Assembly (NCBI GenBank): GCA_030141605.1
Contig: JAQGDQ010001787.1
Location: 1-25,575 of the forward strand
DNA: 25,575 bases
Direction: 5' to 3'
From: Tubiluchus corallicola
Lineage: Eukaryota > Priapulida > Priapulimorpha > Priapulimorphida > Tubiluchidae
Made by a program: the position numbers and the translations under genes. The notes beneath the pieces are model-generated. The model was given only the letters and a program-made list of their open reading frames with translations, ran no database searches and had not been told where the DNA came from. Below, in pieces: positions 9,752 through 18,160 of the stretch (positions are counted from its first letter, which is position 1; each line of letters begins with the position of its first letter).

Positions 9752-9832
9752 GTTGAAAATTATGTTCAGTTGTGACGTCAGCACTAGTTGGGCTCACCCG
9801 CCGTCAGTTGACTTTTTAAACTATTATTTAAT
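9752..9832. repeat. Diverged copy of a repeat also at 14371-14450
   Basis: TTATGTTCAGTTGTGACGTC-AGCACTAGTTGG-type sequence recurs as TTATGTTCATCTGTGACGTC-GTCACTAGTTGG at about 14390, with further similarity through TTTTTTAA and TTTATT. It contains a full CRE (9773-9780). The family is not recognised. Confidence 0.6.
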
Positions 9833-9994
9833 TATTAGAAACTCTTTGGTATTATTATAGGCGTTGACATGATTACTTTTTATTATACCTCAAGGTGTAG
9901 TAGGTTACGAAAAATCAGCAGATGAGTAGTTACTAAAATCAGTTCGGGCGGTGCGTCATGAGAGAACGAATCTCAAATCTCTACTGTTAAGTAG

Positions 9995-10405
9995 GAACAA
10001 ATGCGAATTGAATGAGCCGATGCGATTTAAAATGAAGTACGCACCACCCTATTGTTAGTCTGGTACCTACTGTAAATTAAAATGCGAATTGAATGAACCG
10101 ATGTGATTTCAAATGAAGTACGCACCACTCTATTGTTAGTCTGGTACCTACTGTAAATTAAAATGCGAATTGAATGAACCGATGTGATTTCAAATGAAGT
10201 ACGCACCACTCTATTGTTAGTCTGGTACCTACTGTAAATTAAAATGCGAATTGAATGAACCGATGTGATTTCAAACGAAGTACGTGCCACCCTAGTGTTA
10301 GTCTGGTACCTACTGTAAATTAAAATGCGAATTGAATGAACCGATGTGATTTCAAATGAAGTACGCACCACTCTATTGTTAGTCTGGTACCTACTGTAAA
10401 TTAGA
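9995..10405. repeat. 81-bp tandem repeat, five copies
   Basis: ATGCGAATTGAATGAACCGA recurs at 10001, 10082, 10163, 10244 and 10325, exactly 81 bp apart. Since 81 is 27 codons, the - strand shows a 145-aa open frame of a 27-residue repeat. No start context, splice or similarity supports translation. About 330 bp of unique sequence without features follows, to 10733. Confidence 0.93.
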
Positions 10406-10733
10406 GCTGACAACAAGTACGGAAACTTTTCTTTATTAAAGCAAGCTATCTCGTTATTGAACACTTTACCGGAAGAAGATGAATATTCAACAACTTTATC
10501 TAACTTTAAAACAAAGTTTTAGACAGCAAGACACAACATTAAATAACTCTAGAATTCTAGTGCCTAGAGGCACTAAATTTACAGGGTAGACAGTGAGCCT
10601 ACTAGGCCTAGCATTAGGGGACTCCGAAAATGGGGTGACAAAAAGCTAGGACTGTTTAAGGGCCAGAGATACGGAGCAACAATACGAACAATGCTAGAGC
10701 CACAACACTGTTCGCTCTATCATACGTGAGTAA

Positions 10734-11158
10734 ACCACACTGGACCAGGCATAGTCAAGAGTACCACATCCGTACCACATAGTCATCTGTACCACAATCC
10801 TGGTACAGATTATGCAAAACAAGGCATCATTGATAAATCTTCGGAGCTGATGTCATCATAGCGCAATCTATTATCTTTCTTTCTACCATTTCCACTAACA
10901 CATCCTTCTACCCTTCCTGTGTGATCTAACCTTTCTCCCAGTTCATTTTTTTATTCACTCATCCATTCTTTTTTATCAGGTTCGCATGACACTGGGCTTA
11001 TACACGCCTTTGCTTCTCTAGCCCACTGCAGTACAATTATTCTTTTATGATAACGATAGTGTATGAAACATAACAATTTAATACAGTATGAAGTAATAAT
11101 TTTGATGTAACTGTGTGCTTTATATTGTACTGAAAGTGATAATAGTAATAAATAAAAA
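10734..11158 (+). mobile_element. Retroposon copy 1, + orientation, with A-rich tail
   Basis: About 425 bp running from ACCACACTGGACCAGG to a tail GATAATAGTAATAAATAAA. The reverse complement is present at 14631-15061 over its full length and at 14481-14606 over its last ~120 bp. A fixed 3' end with an AATAA-rich tail and one 5'-shortened copy suggests a SINE- or LINE-derived retroposon. The family is not recognised and no target duplication was identified. Confidence 0.65.
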
Positions 11159-11400
11159 AAGAGTGACAATATGTCACGAGCCGGTCACTGGTCAGTCACA
11201 CAGGCTCTCCTGACCATAAAAATCTCTTTTTTCTACCTCACAGGACGAGCAGAAAGAAGAAAAAATCGCTTTTTGTGTTGCAACAGAATAGCTGTTTGTT
11301 TACAATCAACAATTACAAGACTCATACAGTTTCGTTCTGTTGCTTTTCATTCGCAAACAGTAAAAAAAATTGTTTCATGCGTTATACTCACCAAAATCAT

Positions 11401-11429
11401 ATCGCCATGGCAACGGTTGCCTAGTTACC
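11401..11429 (+). promoter_or_regulatory. Tandem X-box (RFX) motifs upstream of gene 3
   Basis: ATCGCCATGGCAAC (11401-11414) is close to the RFX X-box GTNNCCATGGNAAC; its reverse complement begins GTTGCCATGG. It is followed at 11416-11428 by GTTGCC-T-AGTTAC, one mismatch from RYYRCC-N-RGYAAC. Together they lie about 180-210 bp before the start codon of gene 3, where X-boxes usually lie in ciliary genes. RFX factors, often with FOXJ1, drive axonemal genes in animals. Confidence 0.55.
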
Positions 11430-11610
11430 AGGTGATCTGTGACTTTGTGTGGTATGTAACTGCTAATGAAAGTGTTCCCAGCTGTTTCTTCTTCCTTATC
11501 TGATTTCTTGTTTCTACAAATTGTGTGCACGCATCATAGTAGAAAACAAAGAAGTTATTTAGAAGAAGAAAGAGAAGAAGAGGAAAAAGAAGACGAGGGC
11601 TGTAAAAAAC

Positions 11611-12750
11611 ATGGCAAGAGAAATGGGCATCGAACACACGTTATTCTGGAGGGACGCCGTCAGGAAAGAACAGCGCATTCGGGGAAGATGGGAAAGAAAA
11701 TTTGGGAAGTACCTCGACGAAGTTGATCGGGTGACCATACCGCCACGCCCTGCAACGGTGCCTACCGGATACCGCAGGTACGACCGGATAGATGACCTTT
11801 CGCAGACTGGGCGTCCCGTACGATGCTTCCTGCCTGAGAGGTACTATCGACCGTATAGAACCTTCGAAGCCTTGGAACAGCCATCGTACGTAGGACCAGG
11901 GACCAGCTCCCGTATGGACCAGCCATCGTACGTAAGACCACTGACCAGCTCCCGTATGGACCAGCCATCGTACGTAGGACCAGGGACCAGCTCCCGTATG
12001 GACCAGCCATCGTACGTAAGACCACTGACCAGCTCCCGTATGGACAGGGGAATCAGCTATTGTGGCGACCAGAAAGACAAACCATTGGGACAGTCTTTGA
12101 GACCAGATGACGTCACTAGAGCAGATTACGAGTACTACAAGAAGATGAGAGCCAGCCGGGATGCCTCCAGAAATGGGGATTACGAGGAAGAAAGACTTCC
12201 CGTAACAAGTGGAATAGGTAGGATTGATAGCGAGGATACTTACTTACAGCAAATGTTGCAAGCAAGACCAGCAAAACCTGTTTGCAGACCAGCAAAACCT
12301 GTTTACAGACCTGCAAAACCTGTTTACAGACCAGCAAAACCTGTTTGCAGACCAGCAAAACCTGTTTACAGACCAGCAAAACCTGTTTACAGACATGTTA
12401 AACAAAATGGTGGCATTCAGCAAGATGGCGCCACAAGAACTAATGGCGTCAACAGTTGCGGCTACAAAAACTGCGGTTGTCACAAGAAGTTTGAACCCCT
12501 GGACGCCATTCATAGGAACAGAGAGGTCTACGCGGAAAGGGCAGCTAAGCAGAACCCAGCCATACAGACCCACAATTACAGACGTTACAGGGACACGTGT
12601 GGCGGGGCGTTTGCGTCACCACGTGACGTCATAGACTACGGTTTTACGAACGTAAGGAAGCAACCCATGATGGATAACTGGTGTTGCATGCAGCAGGGTG
12701 TGAGCAGTGGTTCTATTCAGCAACAAAAGCCATTTGTGCCTCATTATTAG
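11611..12750 (+). CDS. Gene 3 of the SPMIP1-like cluster, repeat-rich, single exon
   Basis: A 379-aa protein. Residues 1-34 are the shared module (MARE, W13, E20, R24, W27, then F-G-K-Y). Residues 46-55 (RPATVPTGYR) and 75-78 (PERY) are the second shared block. Residues 90-145 are four 14-residue repeats (QPSYVGPGTSSRMD alternating with QPSYVRPLTSSRMD). Residues 219-260 are six RPAKPV[C/Y] repeats in the order C-Y-Y-C-Y-Y. A cysteine-containing stretch C283-x4-C-x-C follows. The tail has WCC (357-359) and ends V-P-H-Y, as in gene 4. The frame is uninterrupted, and the two modules are joined without the intron seen in gene 2. A tandem X-box upstream and AATAAA at 12809 complete the unit. Repeated Y/P/R-rich short motifs are usual in microtubule inner proteins, so an axonemal role is plausible. 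No exact named family is recognised. Confidence 0.87.
   Translation: MAREMGIEHTLFWRDAVRKEQRIRGRWERKFGKYLDEVDRVTIPPRPATVPTGYRRYDRIDDLSQTGRPVRCFLPERYYRPYRTFEALEQPSYVGPGTSSRMDQPSYVRPLTSSRMDQPSYVGPGTSSRMDQPSYVRPLTSSRMDRGISYCGDQKDKPLGQSLRPDDVTRADYEYYKKMRASRDASRNGDYEEERLPVTSGIGRIDSEDTYLQQMLQARPAKPVCRPAKPVYRPAKPVYRPAKPVCRPAKPVYRPAKPVYRHVKQNGGIQQDGATRTNGVNSCGYKNCGCHKKFEPLDAIHRNREVYAERAAKQNPAIQTHNYRRYRDTCGGAFASPRDVIDYGFTNVRKQPMMDNWCCMQQGVSSGSIQQQKPFVPHY
11878..12045 (+). repeat. Coding repeat A of gene 3 (4 x 42 bp, as 2 x 84 bp)
   Basis: Four 42-bp units encode a 14-residue repeat. The units alternate GPG and RPL variants, so the real duplication unit is 84 bp. The two 84-bp halves are almost identical, which points to a recent in-frame duplication. 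Confidence 0.93.
12265..12390 (+). repeat. Coding repeat B of gene 3 (6 x 21 bp, as 2 x 63 bp)
   Basis: Six 21-bp units encode RPAKPV[C/Y]. TGC/TAC at the last codon follows C-Y-Y-C-Y-Y, showing a 63-bp higher-order unit copied once. The next unit is degenerate (R-H-V-K), marking the edge of the array. Confidence 0.93.
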
Positions 12751-12808
12751 CAAAAACACACGTGGCTTAAATACCGTCGAAGATTGTACTAGATGCACAT
12801 ATATCTGA

Positions 12809-12814
12809 AATAAA
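12809..12814 (+). terminator. Polyadenylation signal of gene 3
   Basis: AATAAA 59 bp after the stop codon, followed by an A run and TGTATTGTTACG. It fits a short 3' UTR. Confidence 0.65.
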
Positions 12815-12955
12815 AAAATGTATTGTTACGAGTTAGAAATGTTACTTATTTTCCCCCCTTCCCTTCCCTTCCCTCCCCTTCCCTTCTACATTGCGATGGT
12901 TTGATCCGCAGTACGTAGCAGGTATAAAATTTCTGATGTGATATGGTCTAGCAGG

Positions 12956-13101
12956 CAGACAGACAGACAGACAGAGATAGACAGACAGACTGACTGACTG
13001 ACTGACTGACTGACTGACTGACTGACTGACTGACTGACTGACTGACTGACTGACAGACAGACAGACATACATACTGACAGACAGACAGACAGACAGACAG
13101 G
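12956..13101. repeat. (GACA)n/(GACT)n microsatellite
   Basis: Tetranucleotide runs GACAGACA, then a long GACTGACT block, then GACAGACA. A C-rich run (TTCCC repeats) lies just before, at 12850-12890. Ser-Val-Cys-Leu open frames on - are artefacts. Confidence 0.96.
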
Positions 13102-13345
13102 TGCATGTACACTATCTAAGCACCTGTTCCGTAGTTTGTCTAGCATGGTAGACACAAGATGAGTCACTGGAAAGTCTTTTGACATTAATTTCTCTGCTTC
13201 GACCTTCAGTTTTTTTGCATACACACAGATTTTTTGTCAATTTATAATATTGAACCAGCACATCTTGGCTTCAGGAAAACCCGGATTCGAACCATTCACA
13301 AATCCGTCACAAATCAACTATGACACCCATATTTTGCAATCTGCA

Positions 13346-13438
13346 TTCATAGATATCATAGATATTCATAGATCATAGATATTCATAGATCATAGATATT
13401 CATAGATCATAGATATTCATAGATCATAGATATTTATA
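13346..13438. repeat. 17-bp AT-rich tandem repeat
   Basis: ATAGATCATAGATATTC repeats about five times. It sits in about 500 bp (13102-13599) that otherwise shows no feature. Confidence 0.9.
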
Positions 13439-13599
13439 GTAAAAAAATCATCACTACTGGACTCTTTTCCAGACAATTTACATTTCCCGCCACACATCTT
13501 CAGACGATCATTTCTAATTTCGAATACAAGTTACTACGCTAAATACAATTATGGTACTCACATCATTACCCAATTGTTGAAATCACCAACACGGTAATT

Positions 13600-14076
13600 T
13601 TAACCCTTTCAGTCCCAAATTATTTTTTAATAAAAAAAAATTTTTGGCTTGGTACTTTTGTTCAGTATGTCCATCTTGTTTACACATAATAATTTTTTTC
13701 TACCTGTGCCAGCGTGCTAAATATAGCCTGTATCCCACGGGATACATTGGGATTCAATGGAAGCATAAAATGTGCTTCATTTTGCAACTGTTGATAATTT
13801 TTTAAAGTATTTAAGACATTTAGTATGCATGCTATGCTGATCTGTACAAAGTCGTCTCTAAAGTACTGTACCTTGAGCAGTTTTTTATGCTATGTAGATT
13901 TTGTAGTTTGCCATTTTATCACTATTTTTGGTCTATTGTTATTGGCTTAAATCAAAATAGCTATTAACAGCTACTAATCCTAACCCTAACCCTAACCAAT
14001 TTTAAAATTTTTGCTAATTTGAAAGGCAGAAAATATTATCATATCCCACGGGATACAATGGGTGTGAAAGGGTTAA
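13600..14076. mobile_element. piggyBac-like MITE, copy 1 (TTAA flanked)
   Basis: The element begins TTAA-CCCTTTCAGTCCC and ends GTGTGAAAGGG-TTAA. The termini are inverted repeats (AACCCTTTCA/TGAAAGGGTT) and TTAA is present on both sides, as for piggyBac-superfamily insertions. It is about 470 bp and non-coding. The palindrome GTATCCCACGGGATAC occurs inside (about 13731) and again near the right end (about 14043). CTAACCCTAACCCTAACC lies at about 13979-13996 and is missing in copy 2 at 20649. Confidence 0.82.
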
Positions 14077-14209
14077 GATAAGCTAAACATGTGACAGCGA
14101 TACAGGGGAATGAGGTAGAAAAGGAGAAGCAAAAACAGAAAAGGGACACCGAAGGTCTTGTCCTACTAAAATAGCAGATTTTGCAACCAAAACGCCTGTT
14201 AAAAAGTAT

Positions 14210-14337
14210 TTCCAGGAAATACTTTTTCTGTGAAACGACTTTTCTAGGAAAAGTAGTTTCTAACAAAAAAATTTCTGGCATTTCCGGGAAGTGGTTCTTT
14301 CTGGGAAATGTTTTTCTGTGAAAAATTTTTCTGGGAA
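14210..14337. repeat. Cluster of five TTCYNGGAA palindromes
   Basis: TTCCAGGAA (14210), TTCTAGGAA (14242), TTCCGGGAA (14282), TTCTGGGAA (14299) and TTCTGGGAA (14329) lie within 128 bp. Each matches the STAT-type consensus TTCNNNGAA. The surrounding sequence looks like a degenerate short tandem repeat, so this may be repeat structure alone. Confidence 0.4.
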
Positions 14338-14370
14338 ACGGACCTAACACGTACAACACTTGTGAGATGC

Positions 14371-14450
14371 TTGTGCTGTGAAAGTTATGTTCATCTGTGA
14401 CGTCGTCACTAGTTGGACTTTCCTAGAGTTAATTAAGTTTTTTAACCTCC
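14371..14450. repeat. Diverged copy of the repeat at 9752-9832
   Basis: GAAAGTTATGTTCATCTGTG and CACTAGTTGGAC correspond in order to the sequence downstream of gene 2. The CRE of the other copy is changed here to TGACGTCG. Confidence 0.55.
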
Positions 14451-14480
14451 TGTTTATTTTTTTCATTTTCATTTTTGTTT

Positions 14481-14606
14481 ATTATTATTATTATCACATT
14501 CAGTACAATATAAAGCACACAGTGACATCAAAATTATTACGTCATACTGTATTAAATTGTTATGTTTCATACACTATCGTTATCATAAAAGAATAATTGT
14601 ACTGTA
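14481..14606 (-). mobile_element. Retroposon copy 2, 5'-truncated
   Basis: On the - strand this matches only the last ~120 bp of the element at 10734-11158, ending in the same ATAATAATAATAA tail. It lies directly beside the near-complete copy at 14631-15061 in the same orientation. The pattern fits 5' truncation during target-primed insertion, or a partial local duplication. Confidence 0.55.
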
Positions 14607-14630
14607 GGGGCTAGTTATTTATTTATTTAT

Positions 14631-15061
14631 TTTTTATTTATTTATTTATTATTATTATCACATTCAGTACAATATAAAGCACACATTGACGTCAAAATTA
14701 TAACATCTACTGTATTAAATTGTTATGTTTCATACACTATCATTATCATAAAAGAATAATTGTACTGCAGTGGGCTAGAGAAGCAAAGGCTTGTATAAGC
14801 CCACTGTCATGTGAACCTGATAAAAAAATGGATGAGTGAACAAAAAAAAAGAACTGGGAGAAAGGTTAGATCACACAGGAAAGGTGGAAGGATGTGTTAG
14901 CGGAAATGGTAGGAAGAAAGATAATAGATTGCGCTATGTTGACATCAGTTCTAAAGATTTATCAATGATGCCTTGTTTTGCATAATCTGTACCAGGATTG
15001 TGGTACAGATGACTATGTGGTACGGATGTGGTACTCTTGACTATGCCTGGTCCAGTGTGGT
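14631..15061 (-). mobile_element. Retroposon copy 3, near complete
   Basis: About 430 bp, reverse complement of 10734-11158 with scattered substitutions and small indels. The tail side (14631-14660) is a TTTA/TTAT run. The two long copies form an inverted pair around gene 3 and the first TTAA element. Confidence 0.7.
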
Positions 15062-15215
15062 AGTTATGAGAAACGCTTTAGCATTATTATAGATGCTAAA
15101 CTTTTTATTTTTACCGTATTTCAAATATTTGGGGCATCATATGAAAAACTATCCTGCTCTCTTTTAAAACATAGGCAAAATATTTTACTTATAATCACTG
15201 ATGTTATCTCGGCAC

Positions 15216-15500
15216 CAGGGCCTATTTCAGCCTAGGCGAGGCCCGGGGGAGTGGGGCTCGGGGGGGGGGGGTGGGTGAAGCGCCACTGGGTGGGCGATGC
15301 CATGGTTAGCGGCCAGAAAATTTTTGAACTGCTAGAACGCCGGAGAAGCATTTTCGAAGAGGAAATATGGAGTTATACAGTTGTTAAAGGAAAGAACAAT
15401 TGAAAGAAAAACTGCTTTATTCTCAAGACCAGTCCTTAATACTTGTCAATACTGGCAAACGGCACTCGTGTGGCAAGAGAGAGAGAGAGAGGGAGAGAGG

Positions 15501-15564
<64 letters not shown>

Positions 15565-15597
15565 GGAGAGAGGGAGAGAGAGAGAAGAGAGAGAGAG

Positions 15598-15643
<46 letters not shown>

Positions 15644-15653
15644 GAGAGAGGGA

Positions 15654-15696
<43 letters not shown>

Positions 15697-15809
15697 GAGG
15701 CAGTATGTTATTTTCATAAAGCAAAAAAATGTTACCTTGGCGCGAGGCCCCCCTGGAGGGTGAGGCCCCGGGCAAATATCCCCACTCCCCCCCCTTGAAA
15801 TAGGCCCTG
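15216..15809. mobile_element. hAT-like MITE, copy 1, with long GA tract
   Basis: Termini are CAGGGCCTATTTC and GAAATAGGCCCTG, perfect inverted repeats of 13 bp. The flanking 8-mers are CTCGGCAC (15208-15215) and CTCAGCAC (15810-15817), 7 of 8 identical; 8-bp duplications and CAGGG ends are typical of the hAT superfamily. The interior shares a ~70-bp left part (TTGTTAAAGGAAAGAACAAT) and a right part (ATGTTACCTTGGCGCGAGGC) with the copy at 17917. Between them lies about 220 bp of GA repeats (15477-15697). Confidence 0.8.
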
Positions 15810-15901
15810 CTCAGCACATAGCTCCGACCTATAGCGCCTGAAATTACACGTGACGTAAAATGAGCAGCTTATTTTTCAAGTAGGTCTGACCAAGTTTATT
15901 G

Positions 15902-16166
15902 TGACGTCACGGTGGTTTCTGTCATGGCAACAATTAAGTTAGCCGATAAAATTTGAAATTTTTTCAAGACCTGTTAGGTAATTTAATTTAAATACGCCAC
16001 CATCTCCAACAAGATGACACGCAAAAATCATTTACAAAATTAATTTAAAACTTATTTTCCTTCCTAAAATTCTCTGCGGGGTTTTGTGTGAACCATGTTG
16101 TCACTTTATCTTGGAAACTAACTTGCCTGTGTTCTGTGACGTCACCTAGTTGTACGTCATGGCAAC
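15902..16166 (+). promoter_or_regulatory. Two CRE + CATGGCAAC modules upstream of gene 4
   Basis: TGACGTCA at 15902-15909 and CATGGCAAC at 15923-15931 are separated by 13 bp. TGACGTCA at 16137-16144 and CATGGCAAC at 16158-16166 are again separated by 13 bp. CATGGCAAC is the conserved half of an RFX X-box. Neighbouring sequence (TGTGACGTCAC, TAAAATTT) is also similar, so this is probably an old duplication of 235 bp. The modules lie about 1.2-1.4 kb before gene 4. Confidence 0.4.
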
Positions 16167-16286
16167 TGCGAACAGTACGATTAAAATTTCGTCTAGTTTA
16201 TGAACCGAAATCTTTCTAAGTTATGTACAGCAAAATTGGTGGAATCTGTCAGATGCGTTTTTGCTGTTAAATTTTAATTCGAACAC

Positions 16287-17245
16287 GTTAAACTCGTATC
16301 TTGCCACAAGAATTTTGAAGATAGAAAAGGTTCTGATGTTAATCGAAACTCATATCTTGCCACAAGAATTTTGAGGAGACTAAAGGTTCTGATGTTAATC
16401 GAAAAACCTTCAAGGAACAAAACATTTTGAAGAGAGTAAAGGTTCTGATGTTAATCGAAACTCATATCTTGCCACAAGAATTTTCAGGATAGAAAAGGTT
16501 CTGGTGTTAATCGAAATACCTTCAAGGAACAAAACATTTTGAAGAGAGTAAAGATTCTGATGTTAATCGAAACTCATATCTTGCCACAAGAATTTTGAGG
16601 AGACTAAAGGTTCTGATGTTAATCGAAAAACCTTCAAGGAACAAAACATTTTGAAGAGAGTAAAGGTTCTGATGTTAATCGAAACTCATATCTTGCCACA
16701 AGAATTTTGAGGAGACTAAAGGTTCTGATGTTAATCGAAAAACCTTCAAGGAACAAAACATTTTGAAGAGAGTAAAGGTTCTGATGTTAATCGAAACTCA
16801 TATCTTGCCACAAGAATTTTGAGGAGAGAAAAGGTTCTGGTGTTAATCGAAATACCTTCAAGGAACAAAACATTTTGAAGAGAGTAAAGATTCTGATGTT
16901 AATCGAAACTCATATCTTGCCACAAGAATTTTCAGGAGAGAAAAGGTTCTGGTGTTAATCGAAATACCTTCAAGGAACAAAACATTTTGAAGAGAGTAAA
17001 GATTCTGATGTTAATCGAAACTCATATCTTGCCACAAGAATTTTCAGGATAGAAAAGGTTCTGGTGTTAATCGAAATACCTTCAAGGAACAAAACATTTT
17101 GAAGAGAGTAAAGATTCTGATGTTAATCGAAACTCATATCTTGCCACAAGAATTTTCAGGATAGAAAAGGTTCTGGTGTTAATCGAAATACCTTCAAGGA
17201 ACAAAACATTTTGAAGAGAGTAAAGATTCTGATGTTACTCGAAAA
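16287..17245. repeat. 112-bp dimeric minisatellite, about 8.5 copies
   Basis: CATATCTTGCC recurs at 16351, 16463, 16575, 16687, 16799, 16911, 17023 and 17135, exactly 112 bp apart. Each unit is two related halves that both start with GGTTCTGATGTTAATCGAAA. One half continues CTCATATCTTGCCACAAGAA, the other CCTTCAAGGAACAAAACATT. The array ends about 100 bp before the ATG of gene 4, so it fills that gene's proximal upstream region. Confidence 0.96.
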
Positions 17246-17344
17246 AGTTTCAAGGAACAAAAACTCAAGGAACGAAACTGTTGGTTTGTGTTAGTCTAAG
17301 AACTGCAAAGCGCCTCCTGGCGAGGTCCAACAAACACGTTTAAG

Positions 17345-17824
17345 ATGAGTCAAATATCGCAGCGGGAGTTTGGCATGGAGCACACCAATTTCTGGAGGGA
17401 GGCGATCAACAAAGAACGGTTAGTACGGAAGCAGTGGGAGAGACAATACCGTGACAACTCCCCCGGGGATTGGGGTTGGTTTGCCTCAAAGACTTCGTTG
17501 CCAGAACGGCCGGCAACTGTGGCAACGGCATACCGTTACCCTGGTCCGGGCACTTACAGTTACGTACCGCGCACAGAACTGCAGGAGTGTGTACATCCGG
17601 GGAGGTATACCACACCGGAGTTCCGCAAGGAGCAACTTAGCAAGTTGTCTGAATATGATTTTCCTTACGAGTGCCAGCCAAGGACTTATGAGACGTTGGG
17701 TGTAAGACCATACACAGGTCTGAGAGATTATAAACCGACCAGAGCTTTGAGAGATCCATTACTCAGGTCTTGGTGTTGTGGTCAACGTCCAGTACAATCA
17801 AGAGTACCATTGTGTTACTATTAG
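17345..17824 (+). CDS. Gene 4 of the SPMIP1-like cluster, single exon
   Basis: A 159-aa protein. Residues 9-35 are the shared module: F-G-M-E-H-T-N-F-W (W17), E24, R28, W31, Y35. Residues 55-64 (RPATVATAYR) and 85-88 (PGRY) are the second block, and W143-C-C followed by V-P-L-C-Y-Y is the shared C-terminal tail. The ATG at 17345 (AAGATGAGT) gives a short extension before the module; the next ATG (M11) would cut into it, so 17345 is preferred. There is no intron where gene 2 has one. AATAAA lies only 21 bp after the stop, giving a very short 3' UTR. The protein is Tyr/Pro/Arg-rich without membrane segments. A role inside ciliary or flagellar microtubules is inferred from gene 1 only. Confidence 0.86.
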   Translation: MSQISQREFGMEHTNFWREAINKERLVRKQWERQYRDNSPGDWGWFASKTSLPERPATVATAYRYPGPGTYSYVPRTELQECVHPGRYTTPEFRKEQLSKLSEYDFPYECQPRTYETLGVRPYTGLRDYKPTRALRDPLLRSWCCGQRPVQSRVPLCYY

Positions 17825-17844
17825 GCAAAATCACAAAATATGAA

Positions 17845-17850
17845 AATAAA
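17845..17850 (+). terminator. Polyadenylation signal of gene 4
   Basis: AATAAA 21 bp after the TAG of gene 4, in a compact A-rich 3' end. Confidence 0.65.
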
Positions 17851-17916
17851 CTTCTTCAACAACGAAAAAGAAACTTCTGACTTTTGATTGTAGGAACGAA
17901 AAGGGAGTAACCAAAG

Positions 17917-18064
17917 CAGGGCCTATTTTCGAAGCATTTTCGAAGAGAAAATATGGAAATATACAGTTGTTAAAGGAAAGAACAATTGAAAAAAACTGTT
18001 TTATTCTCAAGACCAGTCCTTAATACTTGATAATACTGGCAAACGGCACGCGTGTGGCAAGAGA

Positions 18065-18160
<96 letters not shown>

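Noticed and set aside
10027-10464. 145-codon - strand frame with a 27-residue repeat
   Set aside because: The 81-bp unit length is a multiple of three, which keeps one frame open by itself; nothing else suggests a gene.
12116-12573. Antisense open frames across gene 3
   Set aside because: They are shadows of the 21-bp coding repeats of gene 3, which fit the paralogues only on +.
15381-15817. Arg-Glu and Leu-Ser repeat open frames on both strands
   Set aside because: They are made by the GA tract of the hAT-like element; the same applies to 17970-18292.
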